Numbered from the stretch's first letter, positions 46,480-58,424 are shown. The stretch is 64,000 bases of DNA from Heterobilharzia americana (GCA_944470555.2 OX104127.1:49962934-50026933), one strand, 5' to 3'. Numbers and translations: made by a program. Notes: generated by a model from the sequence alone, not told the origin.

Positions 46480-46690
46480 GACTGTAACTCATTGGATTAG
46501 TCGCTTAACTTGTATCAAGTTGTACAGTCCATGCTTACATTCCTTATAGCTGACGAGTTTCTCAACTACCCAACTGCGGTGCCGGTCAACAGAGTTCCCG
46601 TCGAAAACCGCCTGTCAGCCAAGATCGCAAGATGCCCTCTTTTACTCAAGTGTCATGAACTATTGAAATATACTGCTGAACAATTTGAGT
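46480..46690. repeat. Short SINE family C head and unclassified repeat
   Basis: The head 'ctgtaactcattggatta' of family C is near 46483. The rest could not be assigned. Confidence 0.35.
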
Positions 46691-47570
46691 AGTTACAAAA
46701 CCATCAGGCTGATTGGCAGATTTTATCAACCAGCCAGATTAGAGCTATCTAAATATCAGGTGCTCTGCCACAAACGAGCGAACTGACCGTCCGATGTTTA
46801 TATCACTCTAATCTGACTGGTGAAACCTACTGATTATCGTGAGTTATTCCCGGTTACTCGCGTTCTTCGGCAGTATATTTCACTTTATGCAATGAATCAC
46901 AATAATTCGGTGACCAATCCAATACTGCATTGTTCTGGATAGGATCAAGGCAAGATAGTGGCTAAGAGTTGAGGATGAAACACTAGTTCTGTATAAGAAC
47001 TCACTCTGTTCATAAAAGACATGCATAATAGTATCCAAAGGAAAGTTGTTGTTAAGAATAGTTTACTTTTTACTTTACATGGAATTTCCACCTTTTTTCC
47101 ATCAGTTAATGACTATATTCGCATGGTAGTGTTCATTCCGGATTGGGGTCAGTTGGAGAACCACTGAAAACCTGCGAACATTGAAAAGCTTTTTCTTCGT
47201 AGTGTGGGACTCTTCAGCAATGCGCACCCATGACATCGTCAAGGGTTGAAACAGCTTTCCAGTACCCTCTCTCTTCAGGTGATATCAATCGGTGATGAAT
47301 ACCACCTTGAAATCAACCGATTCCCGCAAGTCTCTAAACTAAATTGCATTTAAAATTGGTGGGTTCCCAACGGTGTCCTACAGTGTATGTCAGACTATGT
47401 GATAAAAGTTACTGTCAAATCCTATTTACGTTTATCAGTGAACAAATTGTGTAGTTAGAAACCACTCAGAATAATCCTTAGATTTTGCCAATAAGAGAAA
47501 TCAGAGTGATCTAAGCATCAGACAGCTGTTTCACGCGTTTTAAATGAGCTCATCAGTGGTGTACCAGGAC
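46690..47570. repeat. Unclassified dispersed repeat blocks with an embedded SINE-B
   Basis: Segments around 46695-46760, 47455-47575 and 47815-47875 share 'aaccactcag' and 'gagtgatctaagcatcaga'-like blocks with 48360-48450, indicating an unnamed repeat family. A SINE-B copy lies at 47130-47340. Confidence 0.4.
47130..47340 (-). repeat. SINE-B copy, minus, with inverted tail piece
   Basis: Minus-strand tail: stem I CATTG/CAATG, CTGAAGA, GAAA and a palindromic stem III, but stem II (GTCC against CGAA) cannot pair. The right part 'ggtgatgaataccacctt' is the family 3' end in plus orientation. Confidence 0.55.
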
Positions 47571-47869
47571 AAGTTTAGCTCACAGATCTGAATTATTCAG
47601 ATCATCTGAATCTCACTATTGCTGACTTGTTTGAACTGGCTTTTCCATCATCAGTTTGCATATCATTTACAAAGTGCACGATCTACGTGGACATTTCTCA
47701 CAGCTGAATAGCTTTTCAACTGGCAAACTGTGGTGTCATCGGAAACCCAATTTCACAAGATGTGATCTATGATACAAATGTGTTATAAGCCAGCGAAAGA
47801 TACTACTAACTGAACATATTGAGTGGTTAGAAACCACTCAGGCTGATGTATAGATTTCGTTAGTCACTC

Positions 47870-48360
47870 AAATCTTCACTTACATGGGAAGTGGGATCAG
47901 CTCTGATGGCTCAGTGGCCGGTGAAATCTCTGCACGAATGCAAAAGGCTTGACTGGCTCCTGCCAACTAACGCCACCTATGGCGCCGCCGTGATATCCGT
48001 TTGTCTATTAAGGGTCGCGTGTATGGTACCTGCACAGCAGTCCGCTCTGTCCTCCCGTATGGCTGTGAAACATGACCATTAAAGGTGGAAGACATGAGAA
48101 GGCTTCAAGTTTTTGACCACCGTTGCCTTCGTAGTGTAGGCCGTATTCCATGGTGTCACCATGTGAATAACGCAGGCGTCAGGTGTAGAGTTTTAGGGAG
48201 TAGAGGTAAGTCGGTTGACGAGGTTATGAACCTTCATCGACTGAGATGGTTGGGACAGATATTACGTATGCCTAGTCGCCGATTGCTTCATCACACTGTG
48301 TTGGCCGAAATTGGATACATGGTGGCGACCAGACTAGAACACGGCATCACTATATGTTGA
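47870..48360 (+). mobile_element. RTE-clade LINE C-terminal fragment, plus
   Basis: 'GSGISSDGSVAGEISARMQK' near 47890 is followed by a nearly open frame, 'VEDMRRLQVFDHRCLRSVGR', 'IPWCHHVNNAGVRCRVLGSR' and 'VMNLHRLRWLGQILRMPSRR', ending at 48355. It is truncated at both ends and sits inside another repeat with similar flanks 'agtcactcaaatc' and 'agtcactcagatc'. Confidence 0.85.
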
Positions 48361-48454
48361 TATTGATGAGTCACTCAGATCAAAGTTATCTAAACACCGA
48401 ACGGCCGTTTCGCTCTTTTGGCTCTGAGTTCATCAGCAGCTGGAAAACTATTTA

Positions 48455-51400
48455 GCTGTGAGAAATGTGAAAGTGAACCGTCCAATTTGAGAATCACTTA
48501 CAAATTGATCATTTTATATTTACATTTCAATTACAAGTTATTAAATATTTGCTAACATAAAAATTATTCTTCAATGTCAACTGTTCTTAGCACAGGATAA
48601 AGTGAATTGATAAATTGAAATGTAAAAACACATTCATACATAAACATGCTAACATACATTTTAAATAGCCACAAAGTTTGTTTGTTTGTGTATTTATAAA
48701 ATGTTTCAGCCTTCTTCTTTTCTATTTCTTTATTCTCGTTTATATTTGGTCAGTTTAAGGTCAGCATCGACAAGACATTGTTTGTACGCATTGTACTGAA
48801 TAAATAAGTATATATGTGAACCAAGTTGCAACGAATGCTTTCCAGTATTTATTTTGTTCAAAGTAGCTATAGGTCAGCGTTGAGTTTGAAATGTAGAACA
48901 AATTTACTGTAATCAATTTATCTTTCGCCGGTAGATACCAGTCATAATCAGCAGTGTAACTAAAAGTAGTAAACACTTTCTTGTCAGTTAATCTTCATCC
49001 AGTAGTGTGTAAAACTGCTAGGAAGTGACTTAAATACAAATCAACATTTTAAGTCATCAGCCACTAAGGGAGTTGTTCTACTTGAATTTTTGTTTCATGT
49101 CGCTGTGTGGTCAGGAGAAACCTTATTGGACAATTTCGTTATACAGTTGACCAATTAAAACAAGTTATTTAACTTTTGACCTAGTGGTCTTACATTTTCA
49201 TGAGAACTATATATAAATCATGTGTTTTTGTCAAATAAAGCATCTTCCTTACAGTCGAAGATCAGTCTTTGTCTTCTGATATTTTCGTGGTGAAGTATAA
49301 AGTTCTGATGGAGAACAGTCGCTATTCGTATCCATTCCAAGTGTTTCATAGTGTTAGCATCGTCTGCATATTCATTATTATTCACTCGGTTACTTCGGAG
49401 ACCGTAAGATGAATGATTCAAATCTTGTAATGACCTTGATTCTTTTGATTTCAATCATTTTTCTTAAATGCAAAAAAGATTCCATCAATTCATAAAAATA
49501 CCAGGAGTTTAATGAATTAACTGCATTATAGCCACTCTTTTTATCGAGACTATCATTATGACTATGATAACCCCCTTTCAAATCCTGCAAATTATTAGCA
49601 GTTGGAATAATTACCAACCAATGGCTAAGGGTTAAAAATCATTGGAGAAAGCAGTGGCCCAGAAGTACTTATTTAGAGCACAAACTACTTATTAACCATG
49701 AGTGTAAAACAATGGTTAGAAAGCATGAATTGACAATCAAAGCAGCAAAGCGTCAGATAATGAATAACTGGTCATGAAGCTTCACCTAACTGAGTTCATT
49801 GAAATAATAATTGGTGTTGAAAATTGACTGAATAAGGTTTGATTGACTCAGGATATTATTTAACTTGCCAAACGCATTCATTGTTGACCAGACAGCAGAA
49901 TATTGAATTATATATTCCACTCTACGAAGGCGGCACAAATCTTTGTCAAAATTCAACATATTTGCAAACAATTACAGGCAAATTGTTGTTAGAAGATAAT
50001 GACATGATTATGTTCGAAAAATGCACTTGAGATCACAGAGAAGAAAGTCTAAATCATTTCAGTAACAACGTGCACTTCTGTCCATTAGACAGTGAGCCCC
50101 ATTTTTGTATCACGGCCAATAATATTGCCTCACTTCCAAGGCCTTGGTAGAGGTGTGTAGCTTGAGTACCTGACCTATCGTTAGGAAGTCGAGTGCCTAG
50201 ACCAAAGAGCTACAGTTCCATTTGGAATCACATGAGAACGTGCTCATCAACCACCTGCACATTCGTGCAGTAGGCGATGAGGCACATTTATTGTGTGAAA
50301 GCTAGTGATACTGCCTGGTTGCTTAAACCTCAGTAGATGGAGTGGTATTCCAACTCATGACCTACCAGGTGAAAAACATCCCTCCAAAACAATGAACCAC
50401 ATCTCCACATTTACACTGTATAAACATGCTGTGAAAACTTGGAATATGAATCAGTGAATGTTATTTCACGTAATGTCTCATTAAGTCAACGTTTCTATAT
50501 GAGAATATTAAATTTACCTGGATGAGCTGCAAATTCACATGAATTTAAACCAAATGTTCACTACATTCAATAGTGTATTATTCAAAATGTGATTGGGATC
50601 ATAAACATTATGATACGGTTCATTCTGTACCTCAATCAAAGTGGACTGTAGTGGGTACGATTTGGATGGCTACAGGTTTTACAATATTTTCCAAGGTCAT
50701 ATTTAGGTACTTAACAATCGGGTCAGGAACGATCATCACATATTTCATGTCAGATCCTGTTTTGAGGTTTTATGGGAATTCGATATCCTGGTAGTATTCA
50801 TCACAAACTGGTATCAGTTGAATTCTGTTCTGCAAAAATTAAAACTGATTTTTATAAAACAGATCGGAAAGTATACGGCGTAATGTCTGTTGTTGGTTTC
50901 GCCAGTTTTCACATTTTTGTCCTTGATTCAAAAGAAATGCAATTTATCCTTGGGTAGCTGTTCTTTCTCCCCAGTTCGAAGAGAAATTACATGAGTATCG
51001 CAATATTTCTGCATAGAAACCACTACTTCAACCCACGACGTCTAAGGTATATGACAATATTGATAATGAATTTAGTCACTGAACGTTCTTTAATGAAATA
51101 CAAAACATCACGAAACAACAAAAAGCACACTAAAAATTCAGGTATTATTTGCTCTTTGTTCCTCATGAAGATCGATGAAATTTTCATACCCGTATAAAAA
51201 GTAAGTCCGTGATTGTACTGGAATTAAACAAATAGAAAAAGTGAGAATGAAGATGAGCTTACCTTTGTCCAAGAATGACCTTGAGCGAGAGGGTAATTCT
51301 TCTCTGATTTTCCTAAATTAAAACACCGAATAAACCATTCTGAGTAAAAATTGTTCACCAGTGGTTCTGCTTATTCAATAGCTATTCTAATCGACAAATA

Positions 51401-51620
51401 TGGAGTAAATATTTCTGTTATAGACAATTCACTTTATCAGTATACTCACTGATCACCTTGCAAGTATTACTCATTACTTTTGAGTATTTTGTGGGGAACT
51501 GATTAACTTGCAAATATATTTAAACTGTGCAGTTGCGTGTTGTTCATTCTACGTAACCAAGCTAGTCGACAGCTGCTAACACTTGAGAGTTTTGTGTAGA
51601 TGCCTAAGTAATGCCATAAG
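48455..51620. other. Mostly unassigned AT-rich sequence
   Basis: Apart from the SINE family C copies at 50095-50420, nothing could be assigned. The minus-strand frame at 49218-49454 contains 'NNEYADDANTMKHLEW', reminiscent of an RT YADD box but without other RT motifs. The minus frame at 49390-49617 is also unassigned. Confidence 0.4.
50095..50420 (-). repeat. Two adjacent SINE family C fragments, minus
   Basis: Two heads are visible in tandem, near 50140-50215 and 50300-50400. The second has the full body 'cacctgcacattcgtgcagt' and 'cattgttttggagggatg' (minus). B boxes are decayed. Confidence 0.5.
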
Positions 51621-51624
51621 TTAC

Positions 51625-51765
51625 TTTCTGACAGACAGATTAACAAACTAACGTAGAACTTCATACAGAAGTGCATTGTTTCAGGTTGTCACACTTCACA
51701 ACAGCATGCGAAGTACAGATGAACTGAAAACTAGTAGTATCAAGGTAAACAAATGTGTATTGAGG
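51625..51765 (-). mobile_element. RTE-clade LINE 3' UTR fragment, minus
   Basis: The minus strand has 'gtgaagtgtgacaacctg' and 'gttctacgttagtttgtt', and ends in a CTGTCTGTC motif near 51630, as the other LINE 3' ends do. Confidence 0.6.
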
Positions 51766-52574
51766 GTTAGAGGAAATAAATGAAGGTTGATGAAAATACT
51801 TGAACTTTCAAGGTTGTCAAACAGTGACTAAAGCCAATTTTCAGACATTTTATCAAGAGTCTCCAACTGCCGAGTCCTAATATCTTGAGGAATCAGTTAG
51901 AATCAGAAAGCTTTTCAAAGTTATATGAACATCCGAATGTTCAGTCCTCCGCAGGCTTTGAAAAAACATTTTGAGACGTAGGAAGGAAGGAATAACAATC
52001 GATAGTAGGGCAGAATAACTACGCACTGGGATGCCAAACAATGAGAAAGGTTTCTAATGTGACCTTACTGTATCATCGCCAACTGTAATTTTTCAAAACA
52101 CAGTGGCTACTGTCCCGTTAAACTTCTCCTCAGCAGCACTAATAAAAAATACCATTGAAAGCAATGCAAATGGTACAGTCGGTTCAGTGGCTATTGATAG
52201 TCTGAGAGGACTGAAGTAGAAAGCTAGTAATCTCACTGTTATTTGTGCACACGTGAGGAGATGAGGTATCAATCTCTCAATCACATCATCTTTCAAGAGG
52301 TATACTTAGCCTAGTTGATACATTAAGCAGCTTATCGTCGTTAAATATACTAATTTGAGCATATTTAAGTAAAATAGATTGGAAAAATTATCAAAAGTTT
52401 GGTTCATTGAACTGTAAATTATTTTATAGGGAAGCTAATATTATTGCACTTGGGTTGCATATTCATTTTTATCGCTTGTGTTAACTCTTAACATTGTTCA
52501 TTCTTTCATGAAGTCTAAGAGTTGAAGTTACACATTATGTTAGGAAACATATTGAGATAATCTATGTTTTTTTC

Positions 52575-53150
52575 CACTTTGTGGCTTGTAGTGGAGGTCA
52601 GGAAGTGTATTTCATGCTAATTTGGACTCGTCGGCTGGATGTAGCTGCACTCCAGTCGGTGATGTTGTTCCCACTGATACTCAAACCCAATGCTCATGGC
52701 TTCAAACATTAAAGCATTATCCATTGGAGCATGAGATCCACCTCTTGTCCAACAGGTATCAGTTTTTTATCTATTGATACTTGTGATTTCTCGTTGCTAT
52801 CCAGGGTCGAATTTTTCGACCTCTGTCAGATGGCCCCCTATGCTGATGCTTTCATAAGGATTGACTACTGCACAATGAATATTTAGGCATTATCGAGGTA
52901 TCCGCATAGGAGGCCATCTCCCGACTGAGGTCAGTGAATAAGAACTGACACCCATTGCACAAGAGGGGGCTGTCATGTTTCAGTGGCCTAGTGGAGAATG
53001 CTTTGGCATTTGAAGCGATGGCTACTGGGTTTGAGTCTGAGTGAGAACGTCATCGTTAACTGTGGTGCAGATACATCTAGCTGACTAGTGACTGCCAAGC
53101 TGGATGAGACATGCCTCTTGGATTTCACTGCTAACCACCATCCCGCAAAT
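52575..53150. repeat. Smα-like SINE inverted dimer, degraded
   Basis: The minus arm 52575-52870 (tail CCGACGA, ATGAAAT) and plus arm 52905-53150 (tail CTGACTA) flank side blocks 'gggtcgaatttttcgacc' and 'gaggtatccgcataggagg'. Both ribozymes have core mutations. Confidence 0.65.
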
Positions 53151-53192
53151 TATGACATAAGGACTTAGTTGGTTGCTTGGCAAGTAGGCCAA

Positions 53193-53194
<2 letters not shown>

Positions 53195-53271
<77 letters not shown>
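53195..53271. repeat. (TA)38 microsatellite
   Basis: 77 bp of uninterrupted AT dinucleotides directly beyond the SINE pair. Confidence 0.97.
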
Positions 53272-53274
<3 letters not shown>

Positions 53275-53639
53275 AATTTCTAAGATTGTCAATATTATGT
53301 TATCAACTAAGTGGTCAATCTCATTGGACAGATAATTCATGAATATCAACTAGCTATTCTGCCACGTGACTTGCCATGACTGATCACCATACACATTGAC
53401 AAGCACAATTTAGAATAAGACGACAACCTGGGAAAACTGTAGCATAAAATGTTGGAGACTGTAAGCTCCTGGCAGCATAGCATTGTAGTGAAACCGCTAT
53501 CAACTACTGAAATAATTAATTAGGTTTGTTTATTTAGTCGGAAAAGTTAAGTTCTCATAAATTGAACAGACATAATTGGTTAAAGTACTAGTTACTAAGG
53601 TGGCCGTCATCAGCTAACATACGGATGTATATCACGGAT

Positions 53640-54720
53640 GAAAACTGTTTGGAAGGAACCAAGGAGTTGAAAACAGGCGATTTAAACTCATAATCGAGAG
53701 ATGATGGCGAATATTTAAAGATCAGGAGGATGAGTTTGGTGGTATTGTGTTCTCTGAGCTGGATGGTTAAAGCGTGAAGCTTTCGATGTCATTCTAGACA
53801 ACATCATCAGCATAAAATTCACTTTAAAGTGGGCTATTTGGTCTTCTCCGCAAGTGGTTTAGTAACTTGTTCTGATGGCCTTGTTTGTGGTTGACTGTTT
53901 TTGCCAGTCTTGTCATTGTCTTCGTATTTGTTTCGATCGGTTGTCCTGCTGACGTGAACTTTGACTTTCTTGTTGTTTCCACTGGTTGATAGATTGGGTC
54001 CCTATCAATATGTCTGTTGATTACTGACTGACCTGAATACTAAGCTTCTCTCTCTCTCTCTCTGACATTCCTTTCATTTCCTCTATGCAGAATTTCTACA
54101 TTTTCCCTGTTAAATTCTTGTCCACAGTTGTCCTTATGCATTGACATGAGAAAAGGTATATCATGGTGCCTCGTTGGTAGCTGATGTTCAGTAGACGGAT
54201 ACGAAGAGGGCAACCACTGTGTCCGATGTAATGTTTTTCACAGTTTATGTTGTAGATAAGGTGTTTGGTTTGTCTTCCCTTGCTATTATATCTTTCGGTC
54301 TACATAAAAAAGAGTGAAGAGATTTTGTGGGCTTGTGAGCGACAGCGATTCCGGACGGCTTCACTAATCTAGTTGGAACCTCGGAGACGTTCTTCATGTA
54401 GTGTAGAACAGTCCGTCTGTAGATTTTCGAGGCTGACTTCTTGGTTGACGACGAATTATGCAAGCATATTTTGATGAAGTTGCGTGGATGGTTGTTCTTC
54501 TGGAAAAGTTATTAAATAGTTTTCTTTTCTCCGAAAGTTTGATGTACTACAGTGTGTCCCTGCTCTTTTGAACTATTTTTTTGTACAACTGATTTTGTGT
54601 AATGGTACGTTGTTGTTACTCTCACAGCTGAGAGAACATTAGAAAAATATTGTCTATCCTCATTCTGAACTATAAATTCTGTTTTCTGTTGCAAGTTCTA
54701 TGCAAACACTAACATCAGTG
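53640..54720 (-). mobile_element. Penelope-like element, endonuclease region and 3' part, minus
   Basis: Minus frames: 'FSNVLSAVRVTTTYHYTKS' near 54660, 'RRTVLHYMKNVSEVPTRLVK' near 54420, 'VAHKPTKSLHSFLCRPKDI' near 54340, then a GIY-YIG remnant ('YIGHSGCPLRIRL' when a frame shift is allowed) near 54220-54190. The K-P-T-x-x-L-x-x-x-L-C-R-P-K-D block is typical of a Penelope lineage different from those at 19 and 35 kb. The (CT)9 run at 54046-54063 and the UTR follow to about 53640. Confidence 0.7.
54046..54063. repeat. (CT)9 microsatellite
   Basis: Pure dinucleotide run inside the Penelope-like 3' region. Confidence 0.9.
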
Positions 54721-54809
54721 GTAGGAGTAGGACGTGTGCATTGTGGTAGAGTGTAGTTGTATGTCAGCTCATTTGTTAGATATAACCTACATTGTAGAAT
54801 AACCTTAGT

Positions 54810-55190
54810 TTCAGAACCACTGAAACACTGGAAGAGCTAGCTATTTTTTTATCCTAGTATGATACTCCTCAGCAGTGCACAAGTGCGACCTAGCCAGCGG
54901 TCGGACCCAGGACGATCAGACTTTGCTTCGAGCGTGTTACCATTAAACCAATGTTACACAGTTTCCAACTCGTCTCCATCCGCAATATAACGCGACTTTC
55001 ATCCAACGCAGTTGTTGAATTTTTGTCTTCACACTCAGTTTGGTTTGCTCCATCTGTCTCGCATTGCTGAGGTGTCCCATACCAGGAAGAGACAGCTGTT
55101 CAGCGCACCCAGGTTGTCAATGGTTCCCCAACTCGTGTCAGTCCATGATGAATGCGAACTTGGAGACAGTAGATCTCCCCAAATCTCCTA
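54810..55190. repeat. SINE-B inverted pair: minus copy then plus tail
   Basis: The minus copy is 54810-55000, with B-box remnant 'ggtcggacccag' near 54898. The plus tail is 55060-55165, with CTGAGGT and AAGAGA (core broken) followed by the 3' body 'cagtccatgatgaatgcg'. Confidence 0.55.
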
Positions 55191-55389
55191 TTTGAGAGCA
55201 ATCAGTGTCTCAGACTGGTGCAGTCGCTTTGATATAAATATGAGCAAAACATTGCAGTACGTGATATGTCACTCACTAATATGATATAATTTAGAAACAA
55301 GTTACATGTAGTAGAAGCATGTTTTATTGAATATTTTCATAAAAGATTGCTGTTGTAAGCATAAGTCAGATTGTAAACTATTACTTTAG

Positions 55390-55720
55390 TTTTAATGATG
55401 GATGACGGCCAGCAGTGGAATTCAGAACTCACGTCTCATCCTATTTGGGAGTTGTCAGCATGTTGTATCTGGCTCCCAGTGAGGAATGTTGTCCTCACTA
55501 GGCCTCGAACCCTGAGGCCGATCGCTCCATACACCACTAGGCCACTGAGTCACGATAGCCACTTATTGTGCAACGCCTCCTAGATCCCATTGCTAGCCAC
55601 TAGCCATCGTTAACATCAAATTAAAAATACAGACAATATCTACGTATCATCCCAGAAGCCCACATGCCAATAGAGACCGATCAGTTTGGTATAGTCAATG
55701 ACGGGATGATGCAAACAACA
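55390..55720. repeat. Smα-like SINE, collapsed inverted pair
   Basis: The minus copy 55395-55570 (tail CTGACAA, core broken; B-box region near 55505) is joined directly to a plus 3' end, 'ccattgctagccactagcc' at 55590. The side block 'agagaccgatcagtttgg' follows at 55673. Confidence 0.65.
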
Positions 55721-56094
55721 TCATCTTTATTACTTTTCTCACGGATAAATAGCTGTGACATGTAAATGAGTGGTCAAACTGTTCCAAATATGTATTTCAC
55801 AATAATATTACATGGTTTACATAAATTAGATTCACATATTGTCATGTTGGTATGATATAGCAGTTGAAATGATCATAGTCAAAGTAAAGTCTAATCATGT
55901 GCTTCGTTTTGGTCACGTTTCTTCATTGTTGATTGAAAATTTGTATTTCACCAAAAGAAACACGTTTATTCACTTCTAAACTTCCTTTTTTCATGCATAT
56001 TTAAAACGTGATTCACAAGTTTATTCCGGATAACTTCATACTGAGTCTAAACCTGTTTCAGCAGGTTAAACTACTTTACAGAGATCAGTATTAT

Positions 56095-56285
56095 TACCCA
56101 CTTGGTAATGGGTAGCAGTGGAATTCCAGAAGTATGATTCGCCCTAATCGGGACTCGCTCACCAACTAGATGTGTCCACATCACAAAGAGTGTTGATTCT
56201 ACTGAGACTTGAACCTGGGACCCATCGTTTCGAATCCCAGAGAGTTATCTGCTAGGTCACTGAGTCAGCAGAGTCACCTTTCTTT
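56095..56285 (-). repeat. Smα-like SINE, minus, degraded
   Basis: Family order is kept, with B-box remnant near 56208; the ribozyme tail has lost the core. Confidence 0.55.
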
Positions 56286-56424
56286 CAGTGGGTACCACAT
56301 GTTAATTTTTGATGCCTTACAGGGATTATTATAATTTTTCCCTAGGCATTTTGCAAAGTTTCTCAATGATTTTCATTTTGTTCCGACATGTAATGTGCTT
56401 AATATTCAACTCAGAGTATTGTTA

Positions 56425-56790
56425 TTATTTCAGGCTGGTATTCATCATGGACTGACATTAGTTGGAGTAACATTGGAAACCTGGGAGGACTAGAAAGACG
56501 CTGTTTCTTCTTGGTAGGAGACTTCTCGCCATCGCGCACCCATGACCTCGCCCCCGGAGGTCGAACCAAGGACCTTCAGGTCCCGTGGCCAGCACGTTGC
56601 CGCTAAGCCAGTGGGTCAGAATCCAGTGGTTCATATTTCCTAATCCTCTCACTTCACGATATAGCCCCACTTCCATTCAATGCAGTCATCGAGTAACTGT
56701 CGTCATATTCTACTCATTTGGCTCCATCGGTCTCGACTTCTCATTGGCACTTCTGGAATCTCCTCTCGAAGCTAATCACCCGTGAGCACT
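56425..56790 (-). repeat. SINE-B copy, minus
   Basis: 3' end 'attcatcatggactgacatt' at 56442, tail with GCGAGAAG (core broken), B box 'ggttcgacctccggg' (minus) near 56560, and the 5' body to about 56790. Confidence 0.65.
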
Positions 56791-56924
56791 AGATTAATTC
56801 AGTTTTGAGCTTATTATTTGGTTTTTTGGTTTTAATTTACGAATATATGAGGTCCTGTGAAATGTAAATAGATGATTGTTCGCTGAAGTATTTATTGCTG
56901 TTACTTAGCAATGGTTAGCTATGT

Positions 56925-57130
56925 TATGTGAAGCGTGTGTTTCGTCCTGCTTGTAACTCACCAGCTTAATGCGATTGGAACACAGATTATATTTATGTTC
57001 TTGTTAAGTCTTGAACTTGTCAGAGGCTACGACTCCAAGCATGAGGCCTCTATCCACTAGGTCATGGAGTTATGCTAGGCAACTTATGTTTGACGAGTTA
57101 TACACCTTAGTAGAGATTGATCACTGGTTT
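56925..57130 (-). repeat. Smα-like SINE, minus, strongly degraded
   Basis: 'gtgtttcgtcctgcttgtaa' (ribozyme end, minus) and a head remnant 'tctatccactaggtcatgga' remain. Confidence 0.5.
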
Positions 57131-57374
57131 GATGAATCATCTAGAGGGAATTCATAACTTTGGTAGCAACGAAAAGTGGTTTGCATTTATAGTGCCATTT
57201 ATTTTGCGGTTGATTCGTTTTCCGCTAACCATCTATAGGTTAAGTGGAGTCTCCATTAGAAAACTGTCTGCATGTGAAGACATTAGATAGGAGATAAGTG
57301 ACTGGGAAACAGTTTGCAACCTGTTTAATTGGGCAAGATTGTTTCCAGTCTTTGGAAGTTAGATAACCAAATGA

Positions 57375-57550
57375 GTAGTGGTTTATCGACTGTATCTAAT
57401 TAGATCTTGGGCTTTCAGCGAGAAGGTTGTTAGTTAGGACCCTGCCTCACCTACCGAGGCTTGTGTAGCCAGAAGAAATCAATTCTTCACACAATAGGTG
57501 AGGCTGATTTTGCAGTACACCAAGTTCTACTGAGAAGTCGTCACCGGTGG
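57375..57550 (+). repeat. SINE family C copy, plus
   Basis: 'ctgcctcacctaccgaggct' followed by 'aattcttcacacaatagg' and 'tgcagtacaccaagttct'. Confidence 0.55.
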
Positions 57551-57589
57551 GGCGAATTAAGTCTAACATGAAGACACTTACTCACCGAC

Positions 57590-57870
57590 TTCACTAAGTG
57601 GAAGTGTTGCAATATCGTGAACTGATAGAGGTAGGAGACTTGAACCATTCGATTCCGACCCAGTGGTTCGATGGTAATATGCTGGTCGCAAAACCTAAAG
57701 GTCTTGGGTTCGACCTCCAGGGGCGGGGTGGTGGGTATGAACTGCTGAGGAGTCTCATACTAGGACGAAACAGCTGTTCAGTGCCCTCAGATTTTCTGTG
57801 GTTCTCAAACTGACATCAGTCCGTGGGGGATACTAAATCGAAATCAAAAGATGAATCCACATTAACCTCC
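57590..57870 (+). repeat. SINE-B, best preserved copy, plus
   Basis: The order is complete: 5' body 'aactgatagaggtaggag', a head with A-box-like 'agtggttcgatgg', B box 'gggttcgacctcc' at 57707, hammerhead motif 57738-57785, and 3' body 'ctgacatcagtccgtggg'. This is the reference copy for the family in this window. Confidence 0.75.
57738..57785 (+). ncRNA. Hammerhead ribozyme motif in SINE-B, core intact
   Basis: Stem I ACTG/CAGT, CTGAGGA (N at position 7), stem II GTCT/GGAC with one G-U pair and loop catacta, GAAA, palindromic stem III ACAGCTGT, cleavage base U, then CAGTG. Every invariant hammerhead base is present. U rather than C at the cleavage position, and a 4-bp stem I, may slow it. 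Confidence 0.65.
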
Positions 57871-57879
57871 ACATTAAAT

Positions 57880-58420
57880 TGTAAGCAATTGTTGAATTGT
57901 ATGCTGAGAAAAAATCGGCTTCTTATGGCTTGAACAATTCCGTTACTTAAAGGGAATCTATTTTGTTTGATTTTTACCGAAAACAGTGAATAAAACTACT
58001 TATAGAGAGAGGTATTTGAGTAAAGGTCAATGGTTGTAGTAGCTATCGAGACAGAAGAGCGAAGAAGGGGAAGAGAGAATAAATCTCTCAAAGTTTCTCA
58101 CTTAGATAGTTGCACGTTAACTACTGGGTCTTTCTGAAAACAAAGATCAGTCTTTATTGTTACAGTTAAGATAGGATTAAACTGTTCGTTATTATTTCGA
58201 AGGCATTTTTAATGTCACCCTTCATGTCTCGTGTCAAGCGAATGGCAAGAGATTAAGCTATCGACGCCATTTGTTCCCTTAATCCACAGGTTTGCTGGAA
58301 TGTGTTTAGGAGAAGGAGTACCTGCTCATCTCCCTGCCCTACTTTGGTAAGAACAAGTGATTTGATGAATACAGTTTCAGGTGAAATGAGATGATTGTGT
58401 TATCAGATACTTTGCATTAT
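57880..58420. other. Intergenic, nothing recognised
   Basis: No family or exon assigned. Confidence 0.4.
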
Positions 58421-58424
58421 CATT

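Noticed and set aside
53085..53349. Two minus-strand open frames with Tyr-Ile repeats
   Set aside because: They are translations of the (TA)38 microsatellite.
57598..57813. 72-codon open frame
   Set aside because: It is a translation of SINE-B, including its hammerhead motif.
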